Positions 1 to 17,156 of a stretch of 64,000 bases of DNA are shown in pieces. The translations under genes and the position numbers were made by a program. The notes beneath the pieces were generated by a model. That model ran no database searches. It was not told where the DNA came from and saw only the letters and a program-made list of their open reading frames with translations. The stretch spans positions 1,538,126 to 1,602,125 of the forward strand of contig NC_044597.1 of assembly GCF_901933205.1 (NCBI RefSeq). Reading direction: 5' to 3'. Numbering within the stretch: position 1 is the stretch's first letter; each line of letters opens with the position of its first letter. The DNA comes from Camarhynchus parvulus. Its lineage: Eukaryota; Chordata; Aves; Passeriformes; Thraupidae.

Positions 1-189
1 GGGGCAGGGCTGGGAGAGCCTCCTGTGACACGTCCTTGGCCGGGGTGGGTGTTCTGTGAGGGGTTTGGGTCCTGCTGATCCCCACCGAGCTGGGAACAGG
101 GAGCCAGGCTGGAATTTGGGCTGCTGGAGGTGTTTGGTGCAGCTGGGGCAGAGCAGTGCTTGCACCAGTGGCAGCAGGAGATGAGCTGG

Positions 190-300
190 GGGAGCATCCT
201 GCCATCCCTTATCCCATCCCTGGGCACTGGGATGTCTCTGGAGGGGCATCCTGCCATCCCTTATGCCATCCCTGGGCACTGGGATGTCTCCGGAGGTGAG
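190..300. repeat. Two-copy tandem repeat, about 54 bp
   Basis: GGGCATCCTGCCATCCCTTA and GGGCACTGGGATGTCTC occur twice in direct order. No gene is seen in 1-1960; it is unique-looking intergenic sequence otherwise. Confidence 0.6.
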
Positions 301-1969
301 AAACCACCCAGAGTGCCCGTGGGGAATGAGGGGATTCACTGCTCTTCTCCAGGGTGATGGTTCTTGAGCTCCTGTGACCTTCAAGAGCCTCCTGACCCCT
401 CAGAAGCTGGCTGGGACCTTTGGGAAGTGAGGACATCCTCCTGGGTGTCCTCTTCACCTGAGGAGCTTTGCTGGGAGGTGATTGAATCCCAGCTCAGGCG
501 CTCCTGATGTTCCTCCAGCACTCAGCTTCTCTCTCCATCGAGCCACCCTCACCTCAGCCTGTCCATGAGGACAAGGATCTGGTCCCTTGTCACCACCCTG
601 TCCTCATTGTCCCATGTTTTCTCTCCTTTCATTTTTTCCTGGTGTTTGGGACATTGAGGGTGTTTACCTGACAACTCCAATTAGTCCAGGGCTGGTCAAT
701 TCCTGTGATAAAAGTCTTTAAAAAACCATTCTAGAAACTGCACATTCAAATAATCATCTTTACTAAGTGCCCAGGGCCACATTTCTTACATCAAAGGTGA
801 TTTCAAACACTTTAGTTTGTTTTCCTAATTAATTTCAATTCCCTGGAAAGCACAAGCAGGAATGGGGTGGTTTTTTCCCTGAATTTGCAGGTCCACAAAA
901 AAACCCCAAACCTATTTCTTGGTGTTAGAGCTACCCAGGCAATATTCCCTCATCCAAACCAAGAATTCCCAGTTTGGATTGTGCAGCCTGAGGTTGTCTG
1001 ATCCCCCTGGCACTGAAGGATGAAGCTCCAGAAAATTGAAGGTGTTTGGACAGCTGGCCCCACCTCATGTTCCTCAAAGAGCTGGACCTGGGGGCACCTG
1101 AACTACCTGAGATAAGGTGGGGACCCCTTCTCAAGATTCCCCAGGTGACATCACTCATCCTTTCCACCCCCATGGAGCATCCCTGGGGATTTGAGGACAT
1201 TTTCTGGGGTTGTGTGGCTGAAGTGAAGGTCAGCCCAAGAGTCTGTCATGGTGGAAGGACAGGCTCTTAATTCCTTTGCCTCTGAGATCCTGAGATTAGA
1301 ATTCTATTTTCAGCACTGCTGAATTTCTCAGTGGCTGTAATGAGTTCCAGGTATAATTCACTGTCCTTTCCTTCCTGAATTACAGATTTTAATGTGTGAA
1401 GCCATGGCAAGCAGCAGAAGGAGAGGGAACACGTGTCTTCTGTCAGTAAATAAGTTTCTTCTGTAGATAAATCAGATTTTTACAGTATAAATGTAGGTTA
1501 GGAGAGAAAAAGTTCATGCCTGGAGTCCTGGGACTTGGATTTTCAGGGCTATGAGGAGTTTGGAAAGCAGAGGAAGATAAACATCTTTCCCAACCAGAAA
1601 TATTTTGGTAATGTCACATGGTAAATGGCTCATCAAGGGATTGATTATACCCAACTTGGTGTTTGCTTATCATCTGCAGCTTGAGCACATTCAGCCTGTT
1701 CCCCAGGGATGGGGTTGGAATGTGGGTAATGAGGAAAACATGGAATAGATGGAGGGTAAAAAAATCTGGGATGTGATCTGTGGGAAAGGGGCTCCTGAGC
1801 CTCCCCCTGCTGCTCTGGCACAGGAAATGCTGAGGGCAGAACATGGAATATTTGTGTTTGTTTCTTTGTTTCTAAGGAGTTTCTTCTCCAGCTAGGAGCA
1901 GGGAATCCACAGCTCCTGCTGGGAACAGGGGAGGAAGAGGAAGCAGGTGAGTTCTGCCAGGATGTCTCT

Positions 1970-2215
1970 CCCTTGAGGAGTCATTCAGGTTGGAAAATCC
2001 CTCTGAGACCAAGCCCAGCCATTCCCCAGCACTGCCACCACTGACCCACGTCCCCAAGTGCCACATGCACAGGGATTTTAAACCCTGGGCAGCTGGGTCA
2101 GGGCTGGAAAATCCTTTGGGGAAAGAAATTTCCCCAATATCCACCCTAAACCTGCCCTGGGCCAGCCTGAGGCCGTTCCCTCTCCTCCTGTCCCTGTTCC
2201 CCTCGTGTCAGGAGC
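1970..2215 (-). mobile_element. CR1 LINE 3' fragment
   Basis: GGTTGGAAAATCCCTCTGAG, AAGTGCCACATGCACAGG and GAAATTTCCCCAATATCCA are the reverse complement of the avian CR1 3' region. It is a truncated, non-coding copy. Sequence from 2215 to 2810 shows no gene. Confidence 0.75.
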
Positions 2216-2809
2216 TGTGCAGAGCCACCAGGTCCCCCCTGACCCCCCTTTTCTCCAGGGAACATTGGGGATTTCCAAAAGGGCTCCCCTTTCACCAGCA
2301 GCAGGTCCACACCCAACTTTCCAAATAAATTTCCTCCTTAAATTTCATCCTCCATTTCCAACAAGAGACAAGAGCACCAAAACCTGCCCAGGTTACAATC
2401 TGGTGCCACCCCCCAGTGGTCACATGGACCCAGCAGCCAAGGACATCAGCAACAGGAACAGGTTTGGCCACAAAAATCCAAAACTTATCAGTGCCCAAGG
2501 CCTGGGCACTGATAAGGCCCTGGCAGCTGGAGAGTCTGCGCCACAGGGAGGGGACAGGGAGGTGACAAAGCCCTCCCCAGCAGCCCAAGGGTGCAGGCAC
2601 TGGGGCTGCTCTGCCATCTCTGCAGGCTGCAGGATGCCAAATTGGCATTTGGATGCCAAATCCTGCCTGGATCCTCCTGCTGTGGTGGCCACCAGCTCCC
2701 AGAGGGTTCAGCAGAGTGGCCAGAGCAGATTTGTCACCTCTGCTCCAGCAGCAGCTGCCAGGCTCGGTGTCCCTTTCAGCTGGGTCCCCCCATGGAGTGG
2801 GTGCATTTG

Positions 2810-3425
2810 ATTCTGTTCAATAATTAATTTAATTCAGTTTAATTAATTAATTTAATTCTGGTTTGGATTTGGTTCTGTTTAATAATTAAAGGGAATTTAA
2901 TTAATTAATTTAATTTATTAATTTAATTGTTTTGGATTTGATTCTGTTTAATAATTAATTTAATTCTGTTTAATTAATTATTTTAATTAATTTATTCTGG
3001 TTTGGATTTGGTTCTCTTTAATAATTAATTTAATTCTCTTTAATTTAATTAATTAATTTAATTCTGGTTTGGATTTGGTTCTGTTTAATAATTAATTTCT
3101 GTTTAATTAATTTAATTAACTAAACTGTTTCAGATTTGGTTCTGTTTAATAATTAATTTAATTCTGTTTCGTTTATTTAATTTATTAATTTAATTGTTTT
3201 GGATTTGAGTCTGTTTAATAATTAATTTAATTCTGTTTAATTAATTTAATTAATTAATTTAATTCTGGTTTGGATTTGGTTCTGTTTAATAATTAATTTA
3301 ATTCTGTTTGTTTTAATTAATTTATTTAATTCTGGTTTGGATTTGGTTCTGTTTAATAATTAGTTTCTGTTTAATAAATTTAATGAATTCATTTGTTTTG
3401 GATTTGGTTCCGTTTAATAAAAAGA
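2810..3425. repeat. AT-rich minisatellite built on TTAATTAATTT and CTGGTTTGGATTTGGTTCTG
   Basis: About ten imperfect units of 50-70 bp, each with TTTGGATTTG, TTCTGTTTAATAATTAATT and a variable run of TTAATTAA. Base composition is unlike the GC-rich surroundings. Confidence 0.9.
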
Positions 3426-3639
3426 GCAGTTTCTCCTGGCCCCCGCCCCAGGCAGAGGAGGAGGAAGGGTGGGAGCCGTGCATTATTGGGCACAGCTGGA
3501 GCCTGGCGCTGGGCACAGCTGGAGCCTGGCGCTGGGCACAGCTCTGCCCCACCCAGGGCACCTCCAGGAGGCCTCTCTGGCACGAGCAGGGGCTGGAGGA
3601 GAGCAGCTCCCAGCCCTGATCCAGCAGGAGGAGAAAGGT

Positions 3640-4195
3640 TTCCATGGAATCACAGCGAGGTTAATGCTGGAAGGAGCCTCTGGAGGGCACCTGGTGCCCA
3701 TCTCTGCTCCAGGACTGTGCCTGGGCAGAGTTTTAATGTCTGCGAGGATGGAGAGCACACAACCTCCCTGGGCAAGCTGTGCCAGTGAAAAACATCGAGG
3801 TTGGAAAAGCCCCCTGAGATCACCCAGCGCTGCCAGGGCCACCACTGACCCCTGTCCCCAGGTGCCACATCCACTTTTAAACCTCACCCCTGCCCTGGGC
3901 AGCTGTGTCAGGCCTGGAGAACCCTTTGGGGGAAGAAATGTTCCCTAATTTCCATCAGCAGTTAAACAAAAGTGTTTTCCTGAGGTTCAGATGGTGCTCC
4001 AGGTGGTGCCCGTGGGCTTTGGGCACTGCTGAGGACAGCCTGGTTCCACCCTCCCTCCAGGTGAGGTGAGGAGGTTCCTCTGAGCCTTCTCTTCCCCAGA
4101 CATTCCTCGTGGGTGAGGAACTCCAGTTTTCCTCTCATTTTTTATCAAACTCTCCCCTGTGTGTCCATGCTGCAGTGGGGCCCAGAACACAGCAC
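3640..4195 (-). mobile_element. CR1 LINE fragments
   Basis: Two adjoining reverse-orientation CR1 pieces: 3640-3780 (GGAATCACAGCGAGGTTAAT, GGGCACCTGGTGCCCATCTC) and 3785-4195 (GGTTGGAAAAGCCCCCTGAG, CAGGTGCCACATCCAC, AGCCTTCTCTTCCCCAG). Both match conserved CR1 3' blocks, with repeated segments suggesting two insertions. Confidence 0.7.
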
Positions 4196-4199
4196 AGCC

Positions 4200-4490
4200 C
4201 TGCAGGGTGGGCTCACTGAATTTGGGGATGATCCCTCACTGAATTTGGGGATGATCCCTCACTGAACTTGGGAATGATCCCTTGCTGAATTTGGGAGTGA
4301 TCACTCATTGAATTTGGGAGTGACCCCTCCCTGAATTTAGGAATCCCTCCTTGACTTTGGGAATTATCCCTTACTGAATTTGGGAATTATCCCTAATTGA
4401 ATTTGAGAATGATCCCTCACTGAATTTGGGAGTCCCTCATTGACTTTGAGGGCGATCCCCCCCTGACTTTGGGAATTATCCCCCCTTCCC
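4200..4490. repeat. About 22-bp minisatellite (TTTGGGAATGATCCCTCACTGAA type)
   Basis: Around twelve units in which GAATTTGGG alternates with ATGATCCCTCACT, with drift to ATTATCCC and short units. No gene is visible from 4490 to 4950. Confidence 0.85.
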
Positions 4491-4976
4491 CTGCAGCCCA
4501 GGCTCCATCCCCACCCTTCCCAAGGGCTCCCTGAGGCTCAGTGGCTGCCCCAGTGCCCAGCAGGAGCCCAGCCCAGTCCCTGTCCCAGCTGGGTGTCCCT
4601 CAGCGTGCGCCTGGGCTCCTCCCCAGGGCTCCCAAACACCAAGTTCTGCCTCCTCAGGCCAAGGCCGGAGCTCCCACAGCCATTTCCAGCCCCAGCAGCC
4701 CCAGAGCTGGCCCAGAAATGGACAGGGCAGAGGCCTCAAGGCTGATCCTGCCTCATGTGAGCTCAGGAATGATAACAACCCCTCTGATAAGGAAGGAATT
4801 CTCTTCTGAGCAAGGAATACCCCAGGCTGCTGGAGATGCCCAGGCTGGTGGCCCAGGTGGCCAAGAGGCTGATGCCAGCTCCCAAAGGGTGGGCACAGCT
4901 TGAGCAGCTCTTTCCTCCCTGTGCCAGCGAGTTTGGGGGAAATGGGAACAGCACAGGGAGTGCAGACTGTCAGTGC

Positions 4977-4982
4977 TTTATT
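4977..4982 (-). promoter_or_regulatory. Poly(A) signal of the MLCK-like gene
   Basis: TTTATT on the plus strand reads AATAAA on the minus strand, about 545 bp past the stop codon. It marks a plausible 3' end of the kinase transcript, with a 3' UTR over about 4955-5526. Confidence 0.5.
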
Positions 4983-5526
4983 GGTGACAGGGACAGCACC
5001 AAGGGACACCAGAGCTCACCCCAGGAGGGTCTGGCTGTGCCCCAGGCTGGCCAGGCCACCCTGGGAGCTGTGGGGGGGCTCCATCCCCATCTCCAGGTGC
5101 TCCAGGATGGGGTGACAGGGCCACACTGTCACTGCCCTGAGGCTGCAGCGCTCCCACCATCCTCCTCCTCCTCTTCCTCCGGGTCTGGCAGCAGATCTGA
5201 GGGGCTGGCACCTCGTTGGGGCAGAGCTCTGCAGGGCTGCTCCTTCTCCAGGCCTGCAGGAGATGGGCAGAGGGAATGGTGAGGAGCAGGAGACACCCAT
5301 GGGGATCAGCTCTGGGTTACACAGAGCAGGATGAGCCCGTCCAGGGCTGCATCAGAAACCCCCCTAGGGATGGGGATGCAGAGAACCTCAGGCCCTGGAG
5401 CAGAAATGGCACAGTGGGGCCATGCCTGGGTGTTTAGGGACGCCCAGGGTGGAGCAAAAAGAGGAGGAGGCTGCCCAGGAGCACAAGGTGGAGATGGCAA
5501 AGCAGAGAGAATGGGCTGGGGGTGCC

Positions 5527-9867
<4,341 letters not shown>

Positions 9868-10570
9868 GGTGCTGCCACTGGCTCCTCACAGGGTGCTGGC
9901 ACAGTCAGGACACACTGGATGTGTCCCCCAGGCTGGGACAGGGGTCCTGGGACAGGTGATGGCCGTGTCTCTGCTCCAGCTGCTCCCTGGGGCTCTGCAC
10001 CTTCTCCCTGCCACAGGAGAGCACCAGCATCACCCCACCAGCACCCACACTCCCCACCCCCCGGATGGACCCAACAGGACCAAGCCAGATTTTAAAGCAA
10101 AGCCCCTTTTTGGATGGGGACAGCCCTTCGCAGGCTCCAAGCCGCTGTTTTTCCCATGCGCTGTCTTACATCAGGCAGGAAATCCCCAGGAAAGCCTCAC
10201 TTGTAGGGCAAAGGAGCTGCTTCCTTACACGTCCGTCCCCAGAAGGGTTTGGGGGACAGACAGTGACACCCAAGGGTGTCAGGCAGTGACACCCAAACCC
10301 CAGCCTGGGAGCCCCAGCACTGACCTGGCACTGTCCAGCCCCTCCTGCAGCTCGCTGCCCTTTCCAGTCACTGCAGAGCCACAAAAGCTGGGGAGGGAGG
10401 GAGGGGATGGAGGGAGGGGCGATGCTGGAGGTCGAGGAACCCCAACTGGAACCACACAAATGGGGATATCTCGGGGTACAGCTGGGAGCATCCCTCCCAC
10501 TCTGGCGCTGGGAGCAGCCCTGGCTGTCCCCTCCCTTTCCTTCCCAGCACAGCGGTTCCGGGCGGGCGTG

Positions 10571-11001
10571 GGGGATAAACAACCCCACCACCCATGACCT
10601 GTCCCCACATGCTGTCCCCAACGCCCCCTTTGGCACCGTGCAGGGCCACAGGCCTGCAAACCAGAGCTGTGGAACCCCAGGGCAGGGGGGCTGCAGGGAC
10701 TGACACACCTCAGCACACAGCAGAGCCCCCAGCTCTGCCCTTGCAGCCCCTGTGCAGGATCTGGGGGCTCTCACAGGTTAAATCCACAGCCCACCCTGGG
10801 GGATAAACAACCCACGAGCTGTCCCCAGCCCACGTCCCCAGCGCCCCCTTTGAGTCCCAGGTCTGCAAACCAGAGCTGTGGAACCCCAGGGCAGGGGGGC
10901 TGCAGAGAGCTGACACACCTCAGCACACAGCAGAGCCCCCCCAACCCCTGTGCAGGATCTGGGGGCTCTCACAGGTTAAATCCACAGCCCACCCAGCCCC
11001 C
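10571..11001. repeat. Tandem duplication of about 220 bp
   Basis: Two adjacent copies (about 10571-10800 and 10801-11001) share GCAAACCAGAGCTGTGGAAC, the run GGGGGGCTGCAG, and CAGGATCTGGGGGCTCTCAC, with about 30 bp lost from the second copy. Small minus-strand frames in both copies are products of the duplication. Confidence 0.8.
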
Positions 11002-11419
11002 GCCCCGTCCCACCCATGGGTGGGTTCCTGCAGAGGGGTTGAGCACCCACAGCTGCCCCCTGGCCCGGCTCCACCTGCAGCCCATATCCCATCCCAGGGC
11101 TTCGGCTTCCCGGGACAGCCCGGCCCCGGGAATGCTCCAGGTCAATGGGGAGTTACAAAACTCCTCCGGGCCTCCAAAGGAGGTGATTTGTAGGAAAAAT
11201 GTGTTTCCCAGCTTTTATCCCCCAAAAGCAGGAGCGTGCAGCCGCTCTGTGCCCAGTGCTGCCGTTTGGTTTTCCCAGTTCGCCCAGATTTGAAACGGGA
11301 AGAACGCCGTGATTTCCTCCCGGAGCTGACTCCAAACGCGAGGATCAGGCAGTGGCACCTCAAAGGGACATAAAATCCCTGGGGATGGCGGTGGCACAGC
11401 AGTGGGGACGCAGAGGGGG

Positions 11420-11900
11420 TCACCCGGGGTTACCTGCTGTCCGCAGCCCCTCTCGGGGACCTTTGGGGCGATGCCAGCGCCTCCAGACGCGTCCCAGCGC
11501 CGCTCCCAGGCTCGGCTCAAAGTCCACGGGCTGCGGCAGGGAGTAGGTGACAAATGTCCCCAGGGCAATGGCGGGGTCACCACGACCTCGCCGTGCTTTT
11601 GTCACCTCGACCTCGGAGCCCGGGGGTGTCCCCGAGTCCCGCCAGGGATGCGCGGATGCTCCGGGCTCGGCGCTCGGCCGGACCCCGCTGCGATATCGAC
11701 TGCGGGGACACGACAGGACACGGGGGTGGCCGCGCTGGGGACAGGCGGCTGGAGCACGGCTGGGTGCATCCCGGAGCCCCGGGGCACGACGAGGCCGGGC
11801 TGGGCAGCTCCCGGTGCACCGGGCACCGGAGACAGCCCCGGAACGAGAGCGATCCCGGCAGCCGCTGGATGTCAGTGTCGGCCTGACGCTGGCAGCGGAA
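11420..11900. promoter_or_regulatory. Moderately CpG-rich stretch upstream of the MLCK-like gene
   Basis: CpG content is raised compared with neighbours, without an obvious TATA, GC-box cluster or coding exon. It may be a weak promoter or enhancer. The rest of 9868-12700 holds no supported gene. Confidence 0.25.
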
Positions 11901-12649
11901 AAAGGAGCAGAAAAAGAAAGATTTGGGGTCTGGGGGATCTGGGGAGGGCTGGCAGCACCCAGGTCCTGCGGGATGGAGCTCCTGGCTGGAGGGGAATCCC
12001 TGGGAGCCGCGTTCCCGGGGGATGGAGCATCGCAGCCATGAGACAGCAGCAGCAGCAGGGAAAGCGGCTGCAGGGATCGACAGCAGATCAATCCTGTCTC
12101 GTTCCCGCCAGCTCCATTTACCGGCCCTGTCCCGCGCCTCTGCCTTCGGGTTTGCCCCCTCCCTGGTGCCGTTGACACCCTCTCCTTGTGGTTTATAAAA
12201 TGAATGAATCAATCGGATTAATTAATCATTAGTAGTCACACCAGGCAGCCACGTGTTGTGCTTTGGGGACCAAGGTGTCCCCATCTGCCCAGGGATCCTC
12301 TGGCACGGCCAGGATGGAGTTTCCAGGTGATTCCCTGGGATGGGATTCCCAGGTGATTCCCCCAACCCCAAACCCACTGGTGCTGCCCATGGGGTGCCCA
12401 CCAGACCCCCCAGTTCACCCCCACCCCCCGGGCATCCCCTCCTTCCCCTTTGGGCTCAGTCAGGAACCCTCTGGGCAGGTTCAGCTCCTCTGTTTTCTGT
12501 AGGTCCCACCATAAACAGTGTCACCTTGGTGCTGAGTGACAGCAGGGGGGGACAGGGTCACATCAGTGGGTGCTGGCTGTCCGTCTGTCCTTGAGCCCCT
12601 TGTGCCTGAGGGAAGGGCTCGATGGCCTCAGGGGGACACGGTCCCTGCT

Positions 12650-13230
12650 CCCTGTTATCCCAAATGGGACACGTCATCCCTGTTCCCATCACCCGGGGGG
12701 GACACGGTCCCTGTTCCCATCACCCGCGGGGGGGAAACACGGTCCCTGTTCCCCATTTCCCCAGGAAGGAGGACTCAGCACATGTGCCAGACGTGCGTGG
12801 GGACATGGGTGACATGGGGACATGGAGGGCACGGGGGACTTGGGGGACACAGAGAACGTGGGGCACACGAAGGACATGAGCACGGGGGACACCATGGCAT
12901 GGGGACATGGGGATACTCAGGGGGCTTGGGGGGACCAGGGGAGCTTGGGAAGGCAGCGGACACTGGGGACAGGGGGACATGGCAGCCATAAGGGCCCACA
13001 GGGCACACAGAGGCCATGGAGCAGATGGAGGAATGCAGAAGACATGCGGGGGACAGGGGACATCAGAGGAACACAGGGGACATTGGAGGGACACGGGGAC
13101 ACAGAGGACAAGGGGGCACACAGGGGGACTCCAGGGGGACACCATCGTGGGGGCAGCAGGGACAGCCCGGATGGAGGGACATGGCAAGGGCTGGGGACAC
13201 CTGGGGGACACGGGGCGGGGATACGGGGGG
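12650..13230. repeat. G-rich GGGGACACGGGG minisatellite
   Basis: Irregular repeats of GGGGACA, GGGGGACACGG and ACATGGGGACA. Long open frames here on both strands are consequences of the repeat. Confidence 0.7.
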
Positions 13231-13500
13231 ACACGGGGGGACACGGGGGGCGGGGCCAACAGCGGGGGAGGGTGCCGCTGGTGGGCGGGGCCACCGCGCA
13301 CGCGCTGGGGGCGGGGCTACGGCAGGGGGCGGGGACGCCCGGAGCGCGGCTTCCGGGTTGGGCGGGGCCGGCGCGTTGCGCAACGAGGTGGGCGTGGCCG
13401 TGCCCCTATTGGGAAATGTGGGCGGGGCCAGGTGGGGCGCACGTGCGCGGCTCTGGCGCCCCGCAGCGCTCGCGGGAGGGGGAGCGGCCGGGAACTGGGA
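13230..13500. promoter_or_regulatory. Small CpG island with many GC boxes
   Basis: At least six GGGCGGGGC-type Sp1 boxes, an ATTGG inverted CCAAT at 13408 and a CACGTGCG E-box at 13440 within 270 bp. It is a candidate 5' promoter for the MLCK-like gene (about 3.4 kb upstream of its proposed start codon) or for an unseen transcript. Confidence 0.5.
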
Positions 13501-14340
13501 GCACTGGGAGCAATGGGAGCAATGGGAGCAATGGGAGCGCTGGGAGATGGATACTGTATGCTGGGAAATGGAAGCACTGGGAGCGCTGGGAACACTGGGA
13601 ACACTGGGAGCAGTGGGAGCACTGGGGGTGCTGGGAGCGCTGGGAACACTGGGAGCACTGGGAGCCGGGGCTGGATGATGGGAGCACTGGGAGCACCGGG
13701 AGCTGGATGATGGGAGCACTGGGAGCACTGGGAAATGGGTGCTGCGAGCGCTGGGAGCTGGATGCTGCAAGCACTGGAAGATGGGCACTGGAAGCACTGG
13801 GAGCTGGGTGTGGAGAGCTGGGAGCGCTGGAAACACTGGGAGATGAGTGCTGGGAATGCTGGAATTACTGGGAACTGGGTGCAGGCGCTGGGAGCACTGG
13901 AAGCACTGGAGCTGGGTGCAGGCTGCGGGTGGAAATGGGAGCTCTGGGAGACGAGTGCTGGGTGCTGGAAGTCATGGCTGATGGATGGTGGGAGCGCTGG
14001 GGGTGGAGAGAGCTGGGGAGCTGTGGCTGCTGCGTGCTGGGAGCACTGGGAACACTGGGATCTGGGAGTTGGGGGTGCTGGGATGCTGGGGGATGGATGC
14101 GGGGACAGGGAATTCTGGGGGTTGGATGCGGGATGAGGGGCATGGAATGTTGGGGATGGATGCGGGGACAGGGAATGCTGGGTGTGCTGGGATGCTGGGA
14201 CATGAAATTCTGGGGGATGGATGCGGGCTGTTGGGACAGGGAATGCTGGGAGATGGATGCGGGGACATGGAATGCTGGGGATGGATGCCAGGAGCTGGAG
14301 ATGTGGGTGCTGGCAGCTCAGTGCTGGCTGTAGGGCACTG
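13490..14340. repeat. GGGAGCACTG minisatellite, drifting to GGGATGGATGCGG
   Basis: Over 60 units of GGGAGCACTG/GGGAACACTG from 13490 to 14060, then about eight longer units with GATGCTGGGGGATGGATGCGGGGACAGG to 14310. It starts directly at the 3' edge of the 13.3-kb CpG island. The 503-aa frame through it is repeat-encoded and not a gene. 14340-14980 shows nothing recognisable. Confidence 0.9.
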
Positions 14341-14984
14341 GGGGTTGTGGTGCCTGCTGGGAGCTGGGTCCTGGTTGCTCAGTGCTGGGGTCAAAGCCCA
14401 TTCTGCAGGATCAGGGTTGTGCAAACATCCATTGCCCCAGATTTATTCCTGCCAGCGTGGAAAGGGTTGTGGCACCCTGGCTTTGGGATGCCACGAGGGG
14501 TGGGAGGACCCAGGGGTGGCAGCGCTCAGCCAGACACGCCAGGGTGTGGAGGAGCTAAAATATGGCTGGAAAAGACCCAAACGCGTGGCAAATAAAAATA
14601 AATCAATCTGGATCTATAAACCACAGTATCTCTGGCACCAGCTTGGGAATCAGCCTGTCCCTGTGTGGGCTTGGCTGATCCAGCTCCTCCAGGCAGCCTC
14701 GGGGCCTCGGACCTGCTCCTGCAGCCCCAGGAGGGTGCAGGGAGTCAGGGATGGACTGGGGAGTGCCCTGGGAAGGGGGAATTGCCTCTGCACCCTCAGA
14801 ACAGCCCCACAAGGTGACAAATAATGGCCCGTGGCACCTCAGAGAGCACACGGTGGCTAAAGGCACGGCGGGGGTGCCGGAGCTGGGCTCAGAGATAAGC
14901 ACAACGCCCCGAGGGGTTATCAGCTCTATCAGCAGCCCAGGGTGTTCCTGCCTCCTCCAGAGCCCTGCGGGCTCCCCTGGTGCT

Positions 14985-15160
14985 GAGGGGAGGGGAGGGG
15001 AGGGAAGGGGAGGGGAGGGAAGGGAAGGGAAGGGAAGGGAAGGGAAGGGAAGGGAAGGGAAGGGAAGGGAAGGGAAGGGAAGGGAAGGGAAGGGAAGGGA
15101 AGGGAAGGGAAGGGAAGGGAAGGGAAGGGAAGGGGAAGGGAAGGGAAGGGAAGGGAAGGA
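14985..15160. repeat. (GGGAA)n microsatellite
   Basis: About 33 units of AAGGG, nearly perfect between 15018 and 15130. Confidence 0.95.
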
Positions 15161-15164
15161 CAGC

Positions 15165-15415
15165 AGCAAGGGAAGGGCAGGAGCAGGCAGGGAAAGGCAG
15201 AACAGGCAGGGAAGGGCAGAACAGGCACACAGGGAAGAGCAGGAGCAGGCAAGGAAGGGCAGGAGCAGGCAGGGAAGGGAAGGAACAGGCAGGGAAAAGG
15301 AGGAGCAAGCAGGGAAGGACAGAGCAGGCTGGGAAAGAGCAGGCAGAGAAGGGAAGGAGCAGGCAGGGAAAACCAGAACAAGCAGGGAAGGGCAGGAACA
15401 AGCAGAGGATCCCAT
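15165..15415. repeat. Purine-rich repeat GGCAGGAGCAGGCAGGGAA
   Basis: Roughly thirteen imperfect units of 17-22 bp, all purine-rich on the + strand, continuing directly from the GGGAA tract. Confidence 0.85.
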
Positions 15416-15844
15416 GGCTGAGGCTGTCATCAGGCTCTGAGAGCACAAAATCCCAGGAGATGGGACACACCGGGAGTCACAGCCCACCTGCACTAGCTGG
15501 GGACTGATGTCACAGTTCTGATACAGAAATCCCCAAAAATGGGTATTTTCTGGCCTGGAGGGATGGGCCAGCACAGGGAGAACATCTGAGAGCTCAGGGG
15601 GTGCCAGGAGCAGCACCCCTGTCCCAGGAGCACCCCAGAGCTCCGGGCTCTGCCTCCCAGGGAGATCCCAACAGACCGGGGGGGGACAGGGACAAACCCT
15701 CTGTTTACACCTCCCCTTCCCCTTTCCCACTCAGGAACAGCCAGGCCATACCCAACACCAACCCTCTGGCCGGAAAATTAACCCCCACTCACTAAAATCA
15801 CATCATGGGGAGGAGAATTTATGATTGGGGATTTATCAGCCCAG

Positions 15845-15875
<31 letters not shown>

Positions 15876-15990
15876 TAAAACAAAACAAAAAGCCAAAAAA
15901 CCAAACCAAAACAAAAAACCCAAACAAACAAACAAACAAAACAAAACCCACCACAAACCAAACAAACAAAAAAAAACCCCCAAAATAAAA
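15845..15990. repeat. (CAAAA)n tract
   Basis: Repeated ACAAA/ACCAAA units. Nothing else is recognisable in 15415-16780 apart from this. Confidence 0.85.
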
Positions 15991-17136
15991 ATAAAAACCC
16001 TCACAGCAAACCCCCCTCTGTCTTTTTGTAACATCAGAACTTAATTCCAAATGCTTCAAGTGGCTGCTCAGGCTCATTCCCTGAACTGTTCCTTCCCAAA
16101 AATCACACAAGGACAGGGCCTGGGCCCAGCCTGCCCCAAAAAATGGGAGTTCAAGATGATCAGCTTTGAAGGGAGAGACATTTTAGGTTGGTAGTGAGGG
16201 TTTTTTGAGTATTTTTCCTTTTATTTACAAACTGTATTGCTTATTTTTGCCTTTTACATGTCCTGATCCCCACGGACACATTCCCTTAAAATTCCTGCTG
16301 ACTGAACCCCCCCCATCCACACCCCACAGGGCTCAGCCGGCAAGGGGCACAACCAGTGGGGGAAAAAATCCCCTTGAAACCCTGAGGAAAGCTCATGGAC
16401 TTTGCCTTGTGGGTCACTTCTCTCCTTGAGATGTGAGACAGAGGCCAGATAAGCCTGGGAGGAGCCCTTGACAGAGCTGGAATTGGGCAGACGGGTGATT
16501 TAAGGGGAGAACTGTCCCAAGACCGGTGATTTTGAGGGAGAACTGTCACCTCCTGAGCACACCGAGCTCCCACCGTGCTGAGGGGACACTGGCTGCTAAT
16601 TGTGGTCTGTGACTGCTAATTGTGATCCATCTCATTGCGATCTCTGGGTGCCAATTTTGATCCTGCTCTGTGGCTGCAGCTGCTGGAACGGTTCTGGAGA
16701 GGGACAGAGCATGAAGGAGTTAAATTCAGACGGCTGAAGGCACCTTCATTTGGGGCCGAACACCCCCCTGAGGCGCTGGGGTCCCCCCCTCGATCCAGGC
16801 CCGTCCCAGATCCTCCCCGCCCCCGCCTGAGCAAGGCCTCGGCCCCTGGGCCGCCTCGGCCGAGCAGCCCTCAGAGCTTTCGGTGTCGCCATCCCGGACA
16901 AAACCTCCTCCCGGAGCCGCCCCGCTGAGAGGCTTCGGGCCCTGCAACGCCCCCTGGGCACATCGGGGCCTGCGGAGGCCTCGGTGTTCGGTGTTCGCTG
17001 CTCCGCCCCGCGGCGGAACCGAGCCCGGTTCCTCCGCCTCCCGCCGTGACACAGCGCCCGCCACGTGCGACCGCGGGGCGTCCTGGGGCGGCGAGTCCGC
17101 AACCGGCCCGGCCCGACTAATGCAACGCGTAGGTGG

Positions 17137-17156
17137 ACTACAACCTCCACAATGCC
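17137..17156 (+). promoter_or_regulatory. ZNF143/THAP11-like promoter element
   Basis: ACTACAACCTCCACAATGCC matches the well-known ACTACAA..CCCA.NATGC promoter motif closely, in the middle of a CpG island. This element is typical of housekeeping, often bidirectional, start sites. Confidence 0.6.

Noticed and set aside
12822..14333. Open frame of 503 aa on the + strand
   Set aside because: Encoded by G-rich minisatellites; it is a run of repeated short motifs with no domain, and several overlapping frames are equally open.
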